Assembly (NCBI RefSeq): GCF_900116445.1
Contig: NZ_FPBH01000050.1
Span: 1-46,656, forward strand
Direction of reading: 5' to 3'
Origin: Paraburkholderia aspalathi
GTDB lineage: Bacteria; Pseudomonadota; Gammaproteobacteria; Burkholderiales; Burkholderiaceae
DNA: 46,656 nt
The notes under the pieces: generated by a model
Told to the model about the DNA's origin: nothing
Seen by the model: only the letters and a program-made list of their open reading frames with translations
Database searches by the model: none
Position numbers and translations under genes: made by a program
Part shown: piece after piece, positions 7,303-16,244 of the stretch
How positions within the stretch are numbered: position 1 is the stretch's first letter
Layout: each line of letters starts with the position of its first letter

Positions 7303-8139
7303 ATGCTTCAACTCGAACTGGCACAGATCCCGATCGTAGATGGCGCCGTGGGCGTGGGCGGGGCAAACGTGCAACGCGTGCTGCAAACCATCGGCCAGCG
7401 CGCGGCCGGAACCGATCTGATCGTGTTTCCGGAGACCACGCTGTCGGGCTTTCCTACTCGCGACACCATCGCCGACGTGGCCGAACCGATTGACGGGCCG
7501 TCGCTGACCGCCGTGCGCAACGCGGCGCGCGAAGCACGGGTTGCGGTGGCAGTGGGTCTCGCCGAGCGTGACGGCAGCCGCTTTTTCAACACCACGGTGC
7601 TGGTCGACGAACGCGGCGAGATCGCGCTGCGCTATCGCAAGACGCATCTGTGGGCGTCGGACGTCGGTGTGTTCGAACCGGGCGACCGCTACGAAGTGTG
7701 CAGCTTCAAGGGTCTGACCGTTGGCATCCTGGTCTGCTACGACATCGAATTTCCGGAAACGGCGCGCGCGGTTGCCTCGCTCGGCGCCGATCTGCTGATC
7801 GTGACGAACGGCAATATGGACCCGTTCGGGCCGGTGCATCGCCGCGCAATCGTGGCGCGTGCGATGGAGAATCAGATGTTTGCGGCGCTTGTGAATCGCA
7901 TCGGTTCGGGCGACGACAATCTCACCTTCCCCGGTGAATCGGCGCTGATCGATCCGTTAGGCGATGTGGTGTGCGACGCCGGCCACGAAGAAACGGTCCT
8001 GCGCGCCACGCTCGATCCCGCGCGTCTCGAGGCCGCGCGCGAGCACTATCGTTATCTGCATGACGCGCGCATTTCACTCGACCTCGCGACGCAAGACGGC
8101 GAGCAAGGGCAACGTGCGCGTGTGATCCGAACGCGCTAA
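7303..8139 (+). CDS. Carbon-nitrogen hydrolase (nitrilase superfamily)
   Basis: A 278-residue enzyme. ATG 7303 is preferred over one 21 nt upstream because GGAGA (7294-7298) precedes it correctly. The Glu-Lys-Cys triad is complete: Glu44 in VFPETTLSG, Lys113 in RYRKTHLW, Cys145 in LVCYDIEFPE. Length and motifs fit the aliphatic amidase / omega-amidase / N-carbamoyl-amine hydrolase branches, which cleave amide-type C-N bonds in the cytoplasm. Divergent to a LuxR-type regulator and 179 bp upstream of an APC permease, it may act on an imported amine or amino-acid derivative; this is inference. Confidence 0.88.
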   Translation: MLQLELAQIPIVDGAVGVGGANVQRVLQTIGQRAAGTDLIVFPETTLSGFPTRDTIADVAEPIDGPSLTAVRNAAREARVAVAVGLAERDGSRFFNTTVLVDERGEIALRYRKTHLWASDVGVFEPGDRYEVCSFKGLTVGILVCYDIEFPETARAVASLGADLLIVTNGNMDPFGPVHRRAIVARAMENQMFAALVNRIGSGDDNLTFPGESALIDPLGDVVCDAGHEETVLRATLDPARLEAAREHYRYLHDARISLDLATQDGEQGQRARVIRTR

Positions 8140-8318
8140 GGCGCGTGCGCAGGTGTAGGCGTGCATAAGCACGCATCCACACCCGCGCGCACCACGTTAG
8201 GCAAAGCATCATCGGCGCGACTTCCGCGCACCCTGCAAGACTGATCGACAAAACCCGACCCGGGCGCGTTCAACGTCGCCCTCGACGACGCTCGCCCATT
8301 CGCAAGAGGAGACACCGC

Positions 8319-9686
8319 ATGACCCCGACATCCCCCACGGAGCGCGCCGGCGCACCTGCCGCGCCCCAAAGCGCGCATCTGAAACGCACACTCGGCCTGC
8401 CTTCGGTTTTGCTGTTCGGCCTCGCCTATATGGCGCCGCTGATCGTCTACGGCACCTACGGCGTGCTGGCGACCGCCAGCAACGACACCGCCGCGCTCGC
8501 GTATCTGATTGCCCTGATCGCGATCGTGTTCACCGCGCTCAGTTACGGCAAGCTCGCGCGGCTTTTCCCGGTAGCGGGTTCAGCGTACACATACACGCGC
8601 AAAAGCTTCAATCCGCATCTGGGTTTCATGATCGGCTGGGCCACCTTGCTCGATTACTTTTTCCTGCCGATGGTGATCTGGCTGATCGGCGCCGCGTATC
8701 TCAGCGCTGCGTTTCCGCACATTCCGAGCTGGATCTGGATCGTCGCGTTCATTGTGTTGACGAGCGCGCTGAATATTCTTGGCATCGAACTCGCGAACCG
8801 TTTCAACATCGTGCTGATGGTCGTGCAACTCGCGATCGTCGCCTTGTTCGTCGTGCTGTGCTGCCACTATGTGACCGCGGCGGTTGGCCCCGGTGGCCTG
8901 ATTTCGGCCGAACCGTTCTTCAAGCCGCATGTGCCGTTGTCGGCGACGATGGCGGGCGCCGCGATTGCCGCCTATTCGTATCTGGGCTTCGATGCAGTGT
9001 CGACGTTGACTGAAGAAACCATCGCCCCTGAAAAGACCATGCCGCGCGCGATCGTGCTGATTGCGCTGATCGGCGGCGCGATCTTCGTGATCGCCGCGTA
9101 CACGGTGCAGCTCGCGCATCCGGGTGCGGTGTTCAAGGACCCGGATTCGGCGGCCTTCGAAGTCGCACGCAAAGTCGGCGGCGATATCTTCGTGACGGTG
9201 TTTCTGGCCGGCCTGATTCTCGCGCAGTTCGCCTCCGGTATCTCGGCGCAGGCAAGCGTGGGGCGTCTGCTGTATGCAATGGGACGCGACGAAGTCTTGC
9301 CCAAGCGCATCTTCGGTTTCGTGCATCCGAAGTTCAAGACGCCGGCGCTGAACATCGCGATCGCGGGTGCAATCGGTCTTGTCGCGCTGAAGCTCGACGT
9401 GGCGACCTCGACCTCGTTCATTAACTTCGGCGCGTTTCTCGCGTTCACCGCGGTCAATCTGTGTGTGATCCGGCAGTTCTTCAACGCGAAGGGCAGTGCG
9501 AATGCGATGGGTGTGATCGGCGGCCTGGTGTTTCCGCTGGCTGGTGCGATTGCGGATATCTGGCTGCTGGTGAGTCTGGAGAAAACCGCACTGGTGCTCG
9601 GCGCGGTGTGGTTCGTGCTGGGCTTGTGCTATCTCGGCTGGATCACGCGCTGTTTCCGCCGTGCGCCGCCGGAAGTCGCGGTCTGA
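8319..9686 (+). CDS. APC-family amino acid/polyamine permease
   Basis: A 455-residue inner-membrane protein with about 12 hydrophobic segments. A polar, Pro/Ala-rich start is followed by LGLPSVLLFGLAYMAPLIVY, the conserved first-helix Gly/Ala motif of the APC superfamily, and later by AYSYLGFDAVSTLTEETIAP, the family's helix-6 signature with the TEE triplet. SD AAGAGGAGA lies 8 nt before the ATG. The general look is that of PuuP-like putrescine or cationic-substrate importers. It is probably co-regulated with the preceding hydrolase. Confidence 0.88.
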   Translation: MTPTSPTERAGAPAAPQSAHLKRTLGLPSVLLFGLAYMAPLIVYGTYGVLATASNDTAALAYLIALIAIVFTALSYGKLARLFPVAGSAYTYTRKSFNPHLGFMIGWATLLDYFFLPMVIWLIGAAYLSAAFPHIPSWIWIVAFIVLTSALNILGIELANRFNIVLMVVQLAIVALFVVLCCHYVTAAVGPGGLISAEPFFKPHVPLSATMAGAAIAAYSYLGFDAVSTLTEETIAPEKTMPRAIVLIALIGGAIFVIAAYTVQLAHPGAVFKDPDSAAFEVARKVGGDIFVTVFLAGLILAQFASGISAQASVGRLLYAMGRDEVLPKRIFGFVHPKFKTPALNIAIAGAIGLVALKLDVATSTSFINFGAFLAFTAVNLCVIRQFFNAKGSANAMGVIGGLVFPLAGAIADIWLLVSLEKTALVLGAVWFVLGLCYLGWITRCFRRAPPEVAV

Positions 9687-9719
9687 TAACTGATGGCGCT
9701 GCCGCGCGCAGCGCCGAAC

Positions 9720-9902
9720 TCATAACGCCATGTCGAAGGCGGGTTTGAGGAACAGTTCGATCGCCATCACGATAAGGCTCATCACGGCCGCGGACAGCGT
9801 CAACGTGCCGTACTCGTCGTAGCGTGCATCGTACAAGCACGCTACGACGAAAATAATCGCCAGCAGGTTGGTGAGCCAGTCGAAATTCAACGCCAAGGTC
9901 AT
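9720..9902 (-). CDS. Small membrane protein of unknown function
   Basis: A 60-residue frame with two hydrophobic helices (WLTNLLAIIFVVACLYDARY and LSAAVMSLIVMAIELFLKP) joined by an acidic loop. The composition is typical of a small two-span inner-membrane protein and unlike a shadow frame. It is convergent with the APC permease, ending 33 bp from it. There is no strong SD. I do not recognise a family. Confidence 0.5.
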   Translation of the reverse strand: MTLALNFDWLTNLLAIIFVVACLYDARYDEYGTLTLSAAVMSLIVMAIELFLKPAFDMAL

Positions 9903-10028
9903 CGATCAAATCCGGGCTTACGCGCGACTCGTATCGTCGGATCGCGCTATTACGTGAGCCGGATTCTAGCGAGTTGAGCTTACGGATTTGCTACGCCTGG
10001 GCTTACATGGATTACGGCCTGGAGGACC

Positions 10029-10934
10029 TCACTTGGCGGCCATCATGTCGTGCTCGATCCAGTCGATCACCGACGTGCGTTTAGGCTGCCAGCCGAGCAG
10101 TTTGCGCGCACGCTCACCACGCACACGGCTGTTCGATCCCAGCCCGTACGAAGCCATTTCGTAACCCCATTCCTTCTGCGCGTCTGCGAGCGGCCAGTCT
10201 TGCGCCTCGCCCAGTTTCATCACGCGGGCGATTGCGGCGCTCATGTCGCGAAACGATGCCTCTCCGCTTTCGACGAAGTAGAAGGTGCCTGCGGGCGTCT
10301 TCTCCAACGCAAGGCGATAGAGTTCGGCGACGTCGCCGATATGCACGTTCGACCAGATGTTGCCGCCGCTGCCCACATGCCGCACCACGCCGCTCTTTTG
10401 CGCCTGACGCACGAGTCGCGGCAACTGCACGCTTGCGCTGCCCGGCACGTCGCCGTGGCCATAGATCAGCGTGTTGCACAGCACCGCCGAGCGGATGTTC
10501 TGCTGCGCGGCGTCGAGTACGAGTTGATCGATCGCGACGCGTGCCGCTTTGTCCGCGGTCGGCTTGGGCAGGGCGTCTTCGTGATAGATGCGCGCCTCGC
10601 CCGCTTCACCACCCGAGGCATCGCCGACGATGCTCGAGCCGCTCGTATGCAGAAACGGTTTGCCGGAACCAGCGAGGCCGTCGATCAGCGCTTTCACTGC
10701 GCCTTCATGGTCGCTGCTCGCGGCGTTGATGACTGCGTCGGCGGCTTTGGCTTCGGTGATCAGCAGTTCGCGGTCGTCGAGCGTGCCGATGACGGGTTCG
10801 ATACCGAGGCGTTGCAATTCAGCGCTGTGTTCGGGTTTGCGGATCAAACCGCGCACATGGTGGCCGGCGCGCACGAGGTGCGCCGCAATCGAGCCGCCGA
10901 TAAAGCCGCTTGCGCCAGTAATGAAAATCTTCAA
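10029..10934 (-). CDS. Extended SDR NAD(P)-dependent epimerase/dehydratase
   Basis: A 301-residue Rossmann protein. The nucleotide loop G7-A-S-G10-F-I-G13 opens the chain, followed by the acidic/basic strand end (GLIRKPEH) that suggests NADP(H). The substrate half keeps LCNTLIYGHGDVPG and the NVHIGDVAELYRLALE segment common to atypical extended SDRs. A canonical Tyr-x-x-x-Lys is not evident in the expected place (after HTSGSSIVGD), so the chemistry may differ from classical epimerases. It is divergently transcribed from a LysR regulator that probably controls it through the dyad at 11023-11047. Confidence 0.85.
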   Translation of the reverse strand: MKIFITGASGFIGGSIAAHLVRAGHHVRGLIRKPEHSAELQRLGIEPVIGTLDDRELLITEAKAADAVINAASSDHEGAVKALIDGLAGSGKPFLHTSGSSIVGDASGGEAGEARIYHEDALPKPTADKAARVAIDQLVLDAAQQNIRSAVLCNTLIYGHGDVPGSASVQLPRLVRQAQKSGVVRHVGSGGNIWSNVHIGDVAELYRLALEKTPAGTFYFVESGEASFRDMSAAIARVMKLGEAQDWPLADAQKEWGYEMASYGLGSNSRVRGERARKLLGWQPKRTSVIDWIEHDMMAAK

Positions 10935-11022
10935 GACGTTCTCCTAAGGTGGAAACACCGGAAATACGATGACATGGACGCAGTATCCACCGTCTTGATT
11001 CTCGCAAAAAGCGTGTTAGTCT

Positions 11023-11047
11023 CAAATCAATCTTGATTTGAAATCAA
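11023..11047. promoter_or_regulatory. LysR operator between the SDR and lysR genes
   Basis: Two overlapping perfect dyads: CAAATCAA-TC-TTGATTTG (11023-11040) and TTGATTT-G-AAATCAA (11033-11047). The second fits the T-N11-A LysR box. The site ends two bases before the ATG at 11050, so binding would block the regulator's own expression and could activate the divergent SDR gene. Confidence 0.65.
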
Positions 11048-11049
11048 CA

Positions 11050-11946
11050 ATGAAGACTTCCACTGACGAATTACTGGTGTTCGCGACGGTGATCGACTGC
11101 GGTTCGATCACTGCGGCGGCCGAGAAATTACAGCAGACCGTCTCGGGCGTGAGCCGTGCCCTCACGCGCCTCGAAAAGAAACTCGACACCGCGCTGGTGA
11201 GGCGTACCACGCGCCGTTTGCAACTGACCGAAGAGGGCGAGGCGTTCCTGCGGCGGGCGCGGGCGATTCTCGATGCGATGGAAGAGGCCGAGGAATCCGT
11301 CACGCGTGGACGCGAGCGGCCCTCGGGGCGCTTGCGTGTCGATGCGGCGTCACCGTTCATGCTTCATTGCGTGGCGCCCCACATGAAGGCGTTTTCAGCG
11401 CTGTATCCGGAGATTCGTCTGGAATTGACGAGCAACGAGCGGATCGTCGATCTGCTAGAACAGAAGGTGGATATCGCGATCCGCATCGGCGCGTTGCAGG
11501 ATTCGACCCTGCATGCACGCACCCTGGGCAGTAGCAAGCTGCGGGTGCTCGCGAGTCCGGCGTATCTGGCTGAATACGGCGAGCCGCGTTCGGTGGAAGC
11601 GTTGCGCTCGCACCGTCTGATCGGCTTCACGGCGCCGGAGCATCTGAATCGCTGGCCGTTGCGGGCGGGTGGCAAGGGCAAGTCCGAGACGCTGAAGATC
11701 GAGCCGGCGATCACCGCATCGAGCGGCGAGACCTTGCGGCAGCTCGCGCTGTCGGGATGGGGCGTCGCCTGTCTCGCCGACTTCATGACGGCGGCCGACG
11801 TGCGCGAGGAGCGGCTGGTGCCGATTCTTGGCAACGTGCTGGTGGATGAGCGGCAGCCGGTGAGCGCGGTGTATTACCAGAGCGCGTCGCTGGCGGGGCG
11901 CGTGCAGTGTTTCCTGGATTTCATGGCGGCGCGGGTGAGGTTGTAG
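11050..11946 (+). CDS. LysR-family transcriptional regulator
   Basis: A 298-residue protein with the N-terminal LysR winged helix (ELLVFATVIDCGSITAAAEK, then VSGVSRALTRLEKKL) and a C-terminal periplasmic-binding-like effector domain from about residue 90. It belongs to the large group linked to single divergent oxidoreductase genes. The start is uncertain: an ATG at 11038 adds four residues but lies inside the operator dyad, and neither start has a convincing SD. The likely target is the divergent SDR gene; the effector is unknown. Confidence 0.87.
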   Translation: MKTSTDELLVFATVIDCGSITAAAEKLQQTVSGVSRALTRLEKKLDTALVRRTTRRLQLTEEGEAFLRRARAILDAMEEAEESVTRGRERPSGRLRVDAASPFMLHCVAPHMKAFSALYPEIRLELTSNERIVDLLEQKVDIAIRIGALQDSTLHARTLGSSKLRVLASPAYLAEYGEPRSVEALRSHRLIGFTAPEHLNRWPLRAGGKGKSETLKIEPAITASSGETLRQLALSGWGVACLADFMTAADVREERLVPILGNVLVDERQPVSAVYYQSASLAGRVQCFLDFMAARVRL

Positions 11947-11994
11947 CGAATCGCGTCGAGTTTTTTGTCCACTTGCCGCCCTGTATTTTGAACG

Positions 11995-12004
11995 TGTATA
12001 TACA
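11995..12004. promoter_or_regulatory. Distal HutC-type operator
   Basis: Perfect palindrome TGTATATACA, the core known for HutC binding sites, about 140 bp upstream of the main hut promoter. It could allow looping with the two promoter-proximal sites. Confidence 0.6.
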
Positions 12005-12136
12005 AGTTGCTTGTCGCGACGAACGAATGCGATGTGGCACGCGCTGACGCCCGAAATCCCCGGCTCAAGCGATATGCATGCCACGTAAGCCTCCAGCTCT
12101 AATGGAAACTCCCAGGCCCGAAGCTGCAAAAACAAG

Positions 12137-12187
12137 TTGTATATACAAGCCGACGCCGCTAGACTTCCTCTTGAATTGTATAGACAA
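12137..12187 (+). promoter_or_regulatory. hut promoter with two HutC operators
   Basis: Operator 2 is the perfect 12-bp palindrome TTGTATATACAA (12137-12148). Operator 3, TTGTATAGACAA (12176-12187), differs by one base. A -35 TTGTAT (12137-12142), a 17-bp spacer and a -10 TAGACT (12160-12165) fit a sigma-70 promoter with start near 12172, so operator 2 covers the -35 and operator 3 sits just after +1. HutC bound here would exclude polymerase; release by urocanate is known for this family. Confidence 0.7.
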
Positions 12188-12203
12188 GACAGGACACAAC
12201 ACC

Positions 12204-13727
12204 ATGATGATTCTGAAGCCCGGCTACCTGACCCTCCCGCAACTGCGCCAGATCGCTCGCGAGCACGTCGCGCTGCAGCTCGATCCCGCCAGCCACGCCG
12301 CCATCGACGCCTGCGCCAAAGCCGTCGCCGATATCGCCGCGAAGGGCGAGCCGGCATACGGCATCAACACGGGTTTCGGGCGCCTCGCCAGCACGCACAT
12401 TCCGCATGACCAGCTCGAGCTGCTGCAGCGCAATCTGGTGCTGTCGCACGCGGTCGGCGTGGGTGAGCCGATGTCGCGTCCGGTCGTGCGTCTGTTGATC
12501 GCGCTGAAGCTGTCGAGCCTCGGCCGTGGCCACTCGGGCATCCGCCGCGAAGTGATGGAAGCGCTGATCACGCTGTATAACGCCGACGTGCTGCCGGTGA
12601 TTCCGGTCAAGGGTTCGGTCGGCGCATCGGGCGACCTCGCGCCGCTCGCGCATATGTCGGCAACCCTGCTGGGCGTCGGCGAAGTGTTCGCGAAGGGCGA
12701 ACGCATGCCGGCTACCGAAGGCCTCGCGCTGGTCGGCCTGAAGCCGCTCACGCTGCAAGCGAAGGAAGGTCTGGCGCTGCTGAACGGCACGCAAGCCTCG
12801 ACCGCGCTCGCGCTCTACAACATGTTCGCTATCGAAGACCTGTTCCGCACCGCACTGGTGGCGGGCGCGTTGTCGGTCGATGCAGCAGCGGGCTCGGTCA
12901 AGCCGTTCGACGCGCGCATTCACGAACTGCGTGGTCATCAAGGCCAGACGGACGCGGCAGCTGCTTACCGTTCGCTGTTGCAAGGCTCGGGCATCAATGT
13001 CTCGCACGCCGATTGTGACAAGGTTCAGGACCCGTACAGCCTGCGCTGCCAGCCGCAAGTGATGGGCGCGTGTCTGGACCAGATGCGTCATTCGGCCGAC
13101 GTGCTGTTGATCGAAGCGAACGCCGTCTCCGACAATCCGCTGATTTTCCCGGACACGGGCGAAGTGCTGTCGGGCGGCAATTTCCACGCCGAGCCGGTCG
13201 CATTTGCCGCTGACAACCTCGCGCTTGCGGTCGCGGAAATCGGTGCCTTGGCCGAACGCCGCATCGCGCTCCTGATCGACGCGACGCTGTCGGGCCTGCC
13301 GCCGTTCCTCGTGCGTGACGGTGGGGTGAACTCAGGTTTCATGATCGCTCACGTGACGGCCGCGGCACTCGCCTCCGAGAACAAGACGCTCGCGCATCCG
13401 GCTTCGGTCGATTCGCTGCCGACGTCCGCGAACCAGGAAGATCACGTTTCGATGGCGACGTTCGCTGCGCGCAAGCTTGGTGACATCGCTGAAAACGTCG
13501 CGAACATTCTGTCGATCGAGTTGCTCGCTGCCGCGCAAGGCGTCGATCTGCGCGCGCCGCACAAGACCAGCCCGAGCCTGCAGAAAGTGATGGACGCAGT
13601 GCGCAAGGACGTCGCGCATTACGAGCTCGATCACTACTTCGCACCGGATATCGCGGCCGTTACGCGTCTCGTGCAGGACGGCACGATCGCGAAGCTGAGC
13701 CCGTTCTCGTTCGCGTCCGAGCAATAA
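12204..13727 (+). CDS. hutH: Histidine ammonia-lyase
   Basis: A 507-residue enzyme that converts L-histidine to trans-urocanate and ammonia, step 1 of histidine catabolism, in the cytoplasm. The self-processing Ala141-Ser142-Gly143 that forms the MIO electrophile is present in GSVGASGDLAPLAH. YGINTGFG and the SVDSLPTSANQEDHVSM stretch are family signatures. The start at 12204 follows AGGA by 9 nt; a longer frame from 12078 would run through both promoter operators and is rejected. It is the first gene of the hut cluster. Confidence 0.97.
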   Translation: MMILKPGYLTLPQLRQIAREHVALQLDPASHAAIDACAKAVADIAAKGEPAYGINTGFGRLASTHIPHDQLELLQRNLVLSHAVGVGEPMSRPVVRLLIALKLSSLGRGHSGIRREVMEALITLYNADVLPVIPVKGSVGASGDLAPLAHMSATLLGVGEVFAKGERMPATEGLALVGLKPLTLQAKEGLALLNGTQASTALALYNMFAIEDLFRTALVAGALSVDAAAGSVKPFDARIHELRGHQGQTDAAAAYRSLLQGSGINVSHADCDKVQDPYSLRCQPQVMGACLDQMRHSADVLLIEANAVSDNPLIFPDTGEVLSGGNFHAEPVAFAADNLALAVAEIGALAERRIALLIDATLSGLPPFLVRDGGVNSGFMIAHVTAAALASENKTLAHPASVDSLPTSANQEDHVSMATFAARKLGDIAENVANILSIELLAAAQGVDLRAPHKTSPSLQKVMDAVRKDVAHYELDHYFAPDIAAVTRLVQDGTIAKLSPFSFASEQ

Positions 13728-13765
13728 GCTCGAACATCACGTTTTCAAGCACGCCAATCAAGCCA

Positions 13766-14461
13766 ATGAACGCACCGGCCTATCAGGGCATCAAGGACTT
13801 CATCCTCGGCCGCATCCACGCGGGCGAATGGGCTGAAGGCGACCAGGTGCCCTCCGAAAACGAGCTCGCCCGTGAATTCAACGTGGCGCGCATGACGGTC
13901 AACCGCGCGTTGCGCGAGCTGACTTCGGAGCAGGTGCTGACGCGCGTGCAGGGCTCGGGCACGTTTGTCGCCCGGCCCAAGTACGAATCGACCCTGGTGG
14001 CGATCCGCAGTATTTCCGACGAAATCGTCGCGCGCGGTCATCGCCATCAGGCGAACGTGCTGCACATCGGTGCGAGCATCGCTGATGAAGCGCTTGCCGA
14101 AGAAATGCAGGTGAGCGCGGGTAGTCCGGTGTTTCATTCACGCGTGCTGCATTTCGAAAACGACGAGCCGGTGCAACTCGAAGAGCGCTGGGTCAACCCG
14201 GCGGTCGCGCCCGAGTACGCCTTGCAGGACTTCACGAACACCACGCCGAATCAGTATCTGGTGCGAGTGGCGCCGTTGCAGCGCGTCGAGTACCGCATCG
14301 AAGCCCTGGCTGCGGATGCGGATACCCGCGAGCTGCTGACGATGGATGAACTAGAACCGTGCCTCGTGCTGCATCGGCGCACGTGGTCGCAAAGCCAGGT
14401 CGCCTCGATCGCCAATCTCTGGCATCCCGGCAGCCGCTATCGCTTCACCGGACATTTCTGA
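13766..14461 (+). CDS. hutC: Histidine utilisation repressor
   Basis: A 231-residue GntR/HutC-family repressor. The N-terminal winged helix (VPSENELAREFNVARMTVNR) is followed by a UTRA ligand domain (about residues 90-230), where HutC proteins bind urocanate. It lies 38 bp after hutH inside the operon it controls, so repression is autoregulated. The three TGTATATACA-type sites upstream of hutH are its probable targets. UTRA end motifs WHPGSRYRFTGHF are typical of HutC. Confidence 0.95.
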   Translation: MNAPAYQGIKDFILGRIHAGEWAEGDQVPSENELAREFNVARMTVNRALRELTSEQVLTRVQGSGTFVARPKYESTLVAIRSISDEIVARGHRHQANVLHIGASIADEALAEEMQVSAGSPVFHSRVLHFENDEPVQLEERWVNPAVAPEYALQDFTNTTPNQYLVRVAPLQRVEYRIEALAADADTRELLTMDELEPCLVLHRRTWSQSQVASIANLWHPGSRYRFTGHF

Positions 14462-14469
14462 TTCTGCTG

Positions 14470-14495
14470 CTTTTAAAGACCGCTTTTAAAGACCG
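14470..14495 (+). repeat. 13-bp tandem duplication between hutC and hutU
   Basis: CTTTTAAAGACCG occurs twice in direct succession. It may be a recent slippage event in the 92-bp spacer; no function is suggested. Confidence 0.8.
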
Positions 14496-14553
14496 TTTCC
14501 GACTCATTTCCCTGAACTTCTCCCGCACATTTTCAAGCATCCCGAGGGCCACC

Positions 14554-16242
14554 ATGAACAACCCGAAACACATCGACCCGCGTCTGGACCCGACCCGCAC
14601 GATCCGCGCACCGCGCGGCGCGGAAAAGACCTGCAAGACCTGGATCGCGGAAGCCGCGTACCGGATGATCCAGAACAATCTGGACCCGGAAGTCGCCGAG
14701 CATCCGCACGCGCTGGTCGTGTACGGCGGTATTGGCCGTGCCGCGCGTAACTGGGATTGCTTCGATCAGATTCTCACGTCGTTGAAAGACCTCGAAGAGA
14801 ACGAGACGCTGCTGATTCAATCGGGTAAGCCGGTCGGCGTGTTCAGGACGCATGCGGACGCACCGCGCGTGTTGCTGGCTAATTCGAATCTGGTGCCGCA
14901 TTGGGCGACGTGGGAACACTTCCACGAACTCGATCGCAAGGGCCTGATGATGTACGGGCAGATGACCGCGGGCAGCTGGATTTACATCGGCAGCCAGGGC
15001 ATCGTGCAAGGCACCTACGAGACGTTCTTCTCGGTGGCGAACCAGCATTTCAACGGCGATCCGTCGGGCCGCTGGATTCTGACGGGTGGTCTTGGCGGCA
15101 TGGGCGGCGCGCAGCCGCTGGCCGCAACCATGGCCGGCTTCTCGATGATCGCGGTGGAATGCGACGAGACGCGTATCGACTTCCGTCTGAAGACGCGTTA
15201 CGTCGACAAGAAAGCGGCGACGCTCGACGAAGCGCTCGCCATGCTTGAAGAAGCGAAGAAAGCAGGCAAGCCGGTTTCGATCGGCCTGCTCGGCAACGCA
15301 GCGGATGTGTTCGCTGAATGCGTGACGCGCGGCATCACGCCGGATTGCGTGACCGATCAGACCAGCGCGCACGATCCGATTCACGGCTACCTGCCGCAAG
15401 GCTGGAACGTCGAAGACTGGCGCGAGCGTCAGAAGACAGTGCCGGACAGCATTGTGCTGCCCGCCAAGCAGTCGATGGCCAAGCAGGTTCAAGCAATGCT
15501 GACGCTGCAGGAACGTGGCGCCGCTACGCTCGACTACGGCAACAACATCCGTCAGATGGCGTTGGAAATGGGCGTTGAAAACGCGTTCGATTTCCCGGGC
15601 TTCGTGCCGGCGTATATCCGCCCGCTGTTCTGCGAAGGCAAGGGCCCGTTCCGCTGGGTCGCACTCTCGGGTGATCCGGAAGACATCTACAAGACCGATG
15701 CGAAGGTCAAGGAATTGATCCCTGACGATCCGCATCTGCACAACTGGCTCGACATGGCGCGTGAACGCATCGCGTTCCAGGGTCTGCCGGCGCGGATCTG
15801 CTGGGTCGGCGTGAAGGATCGTTATCGTCTGGGTCAGGCGTTCAATGAAATGGTCCGGAACGGCGAGCTGAAGGCGCCGATCGTGATCGGCCGCGATCAC
15901 CTCGACACCGGTTCGGTGGCAAGCCCGAATCGCGAAACCGAATCGATGAAAGACGGCTCGGACGCGGTCAGCGACTGGCCCTTGCTCAACGCACTGCTGA
16001 ACACGGCAGGCGGCGCTTCGTGGGTCTCGCTGCACCATGGCGGCGGCGTTGGCATGGGCTTCAGCCAGCACTCGGGCGTCGTGATCGTCGCTGACGGTAC
16101 CGATGCTGCGAAGGAACGCCTCGGCCGTGTGCTGTTCAACGATCCGGCAACGGGCGTGATGCGTCACGCGGATGCGGGCTATGAACTCGCGCAGGAAACG
16201 GCGCGCGAGGCAGGGCTGAATCTGCCGATGCTGGGCCGTTGA
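14554..16242 (+). CDS. hutU: Urocanate hydratase
   Basis: A 562-residue NAD+-dependent enzyme for step 2: urocanate plus water gives 4-imidazolone-5-propionate. The start at 14554 follows GAGGG by 5 nt; upstream in-frame codons overlap hutC and are rejected. Family marks include YGGIGRAARNWDCFDQ, TGGLGGMGGAQPLAATMAG (nucleotide loop), the conserved Cys in ARICWVGVKDRYRLG and the C-terminal SLHHGGGVGMGFSQHSG. Length is standard for bacterial HutU. Confidence 0.97.
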   Translation: MNNPKHIDPRLDPTRTIRAPRGAEKTCKTWIAEAAYRMIQNNLDPEVAEHPHALVVYGGIGRAARNWDCFDQILTSLKDLEENETLLIQSGKPVGVFRTHADAPRVLLANSNLVPHWATWEHFHELDRKGLMMYGQMTAGSWIYIGSQGIVQGTYETFFSVANQHFNGDPSGRWILTGGLGGMGGAQPLAATMAGFSMIAVECDETRIDFRLKTRYVDKKAATLDEALAMLEEAKKAGKPVSIGLLGNAADVFAECVTRGITPDCVTDQTSAHDPIHGYLPQGWNVEDWRERQKTVPDSIVLPAKQSMAKQVQAMLTLQERGAATLDYGNNIRQMALEMGVENAFDFPGFVPAYIRPLFCEGKGPFRWVALSGDPEDIYKTDAKVKELIPDDPHLHNWLDMARERIAFQGLPARICWVGVKDRYRLGQAFNEMVRNGELKAPIVIGRDHLDTGSVASPNRETESMKDGSDAVSDWPLLNALLNTAGGASWVSLHHGGGVGMGFSQHSGVVIVADGTDAAKERLGRVLFNDPATGVMRHADAGYELAQETAREAGLNLPMLGR

Positions 16243-16244
16243 TC

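Noticed and set aside
12078..12203. Longer hutH with 42 additional residues
   Set aside because: The extension runs through the promoter and both proximal HutC operators; 12204 has an SD and gives the family length.
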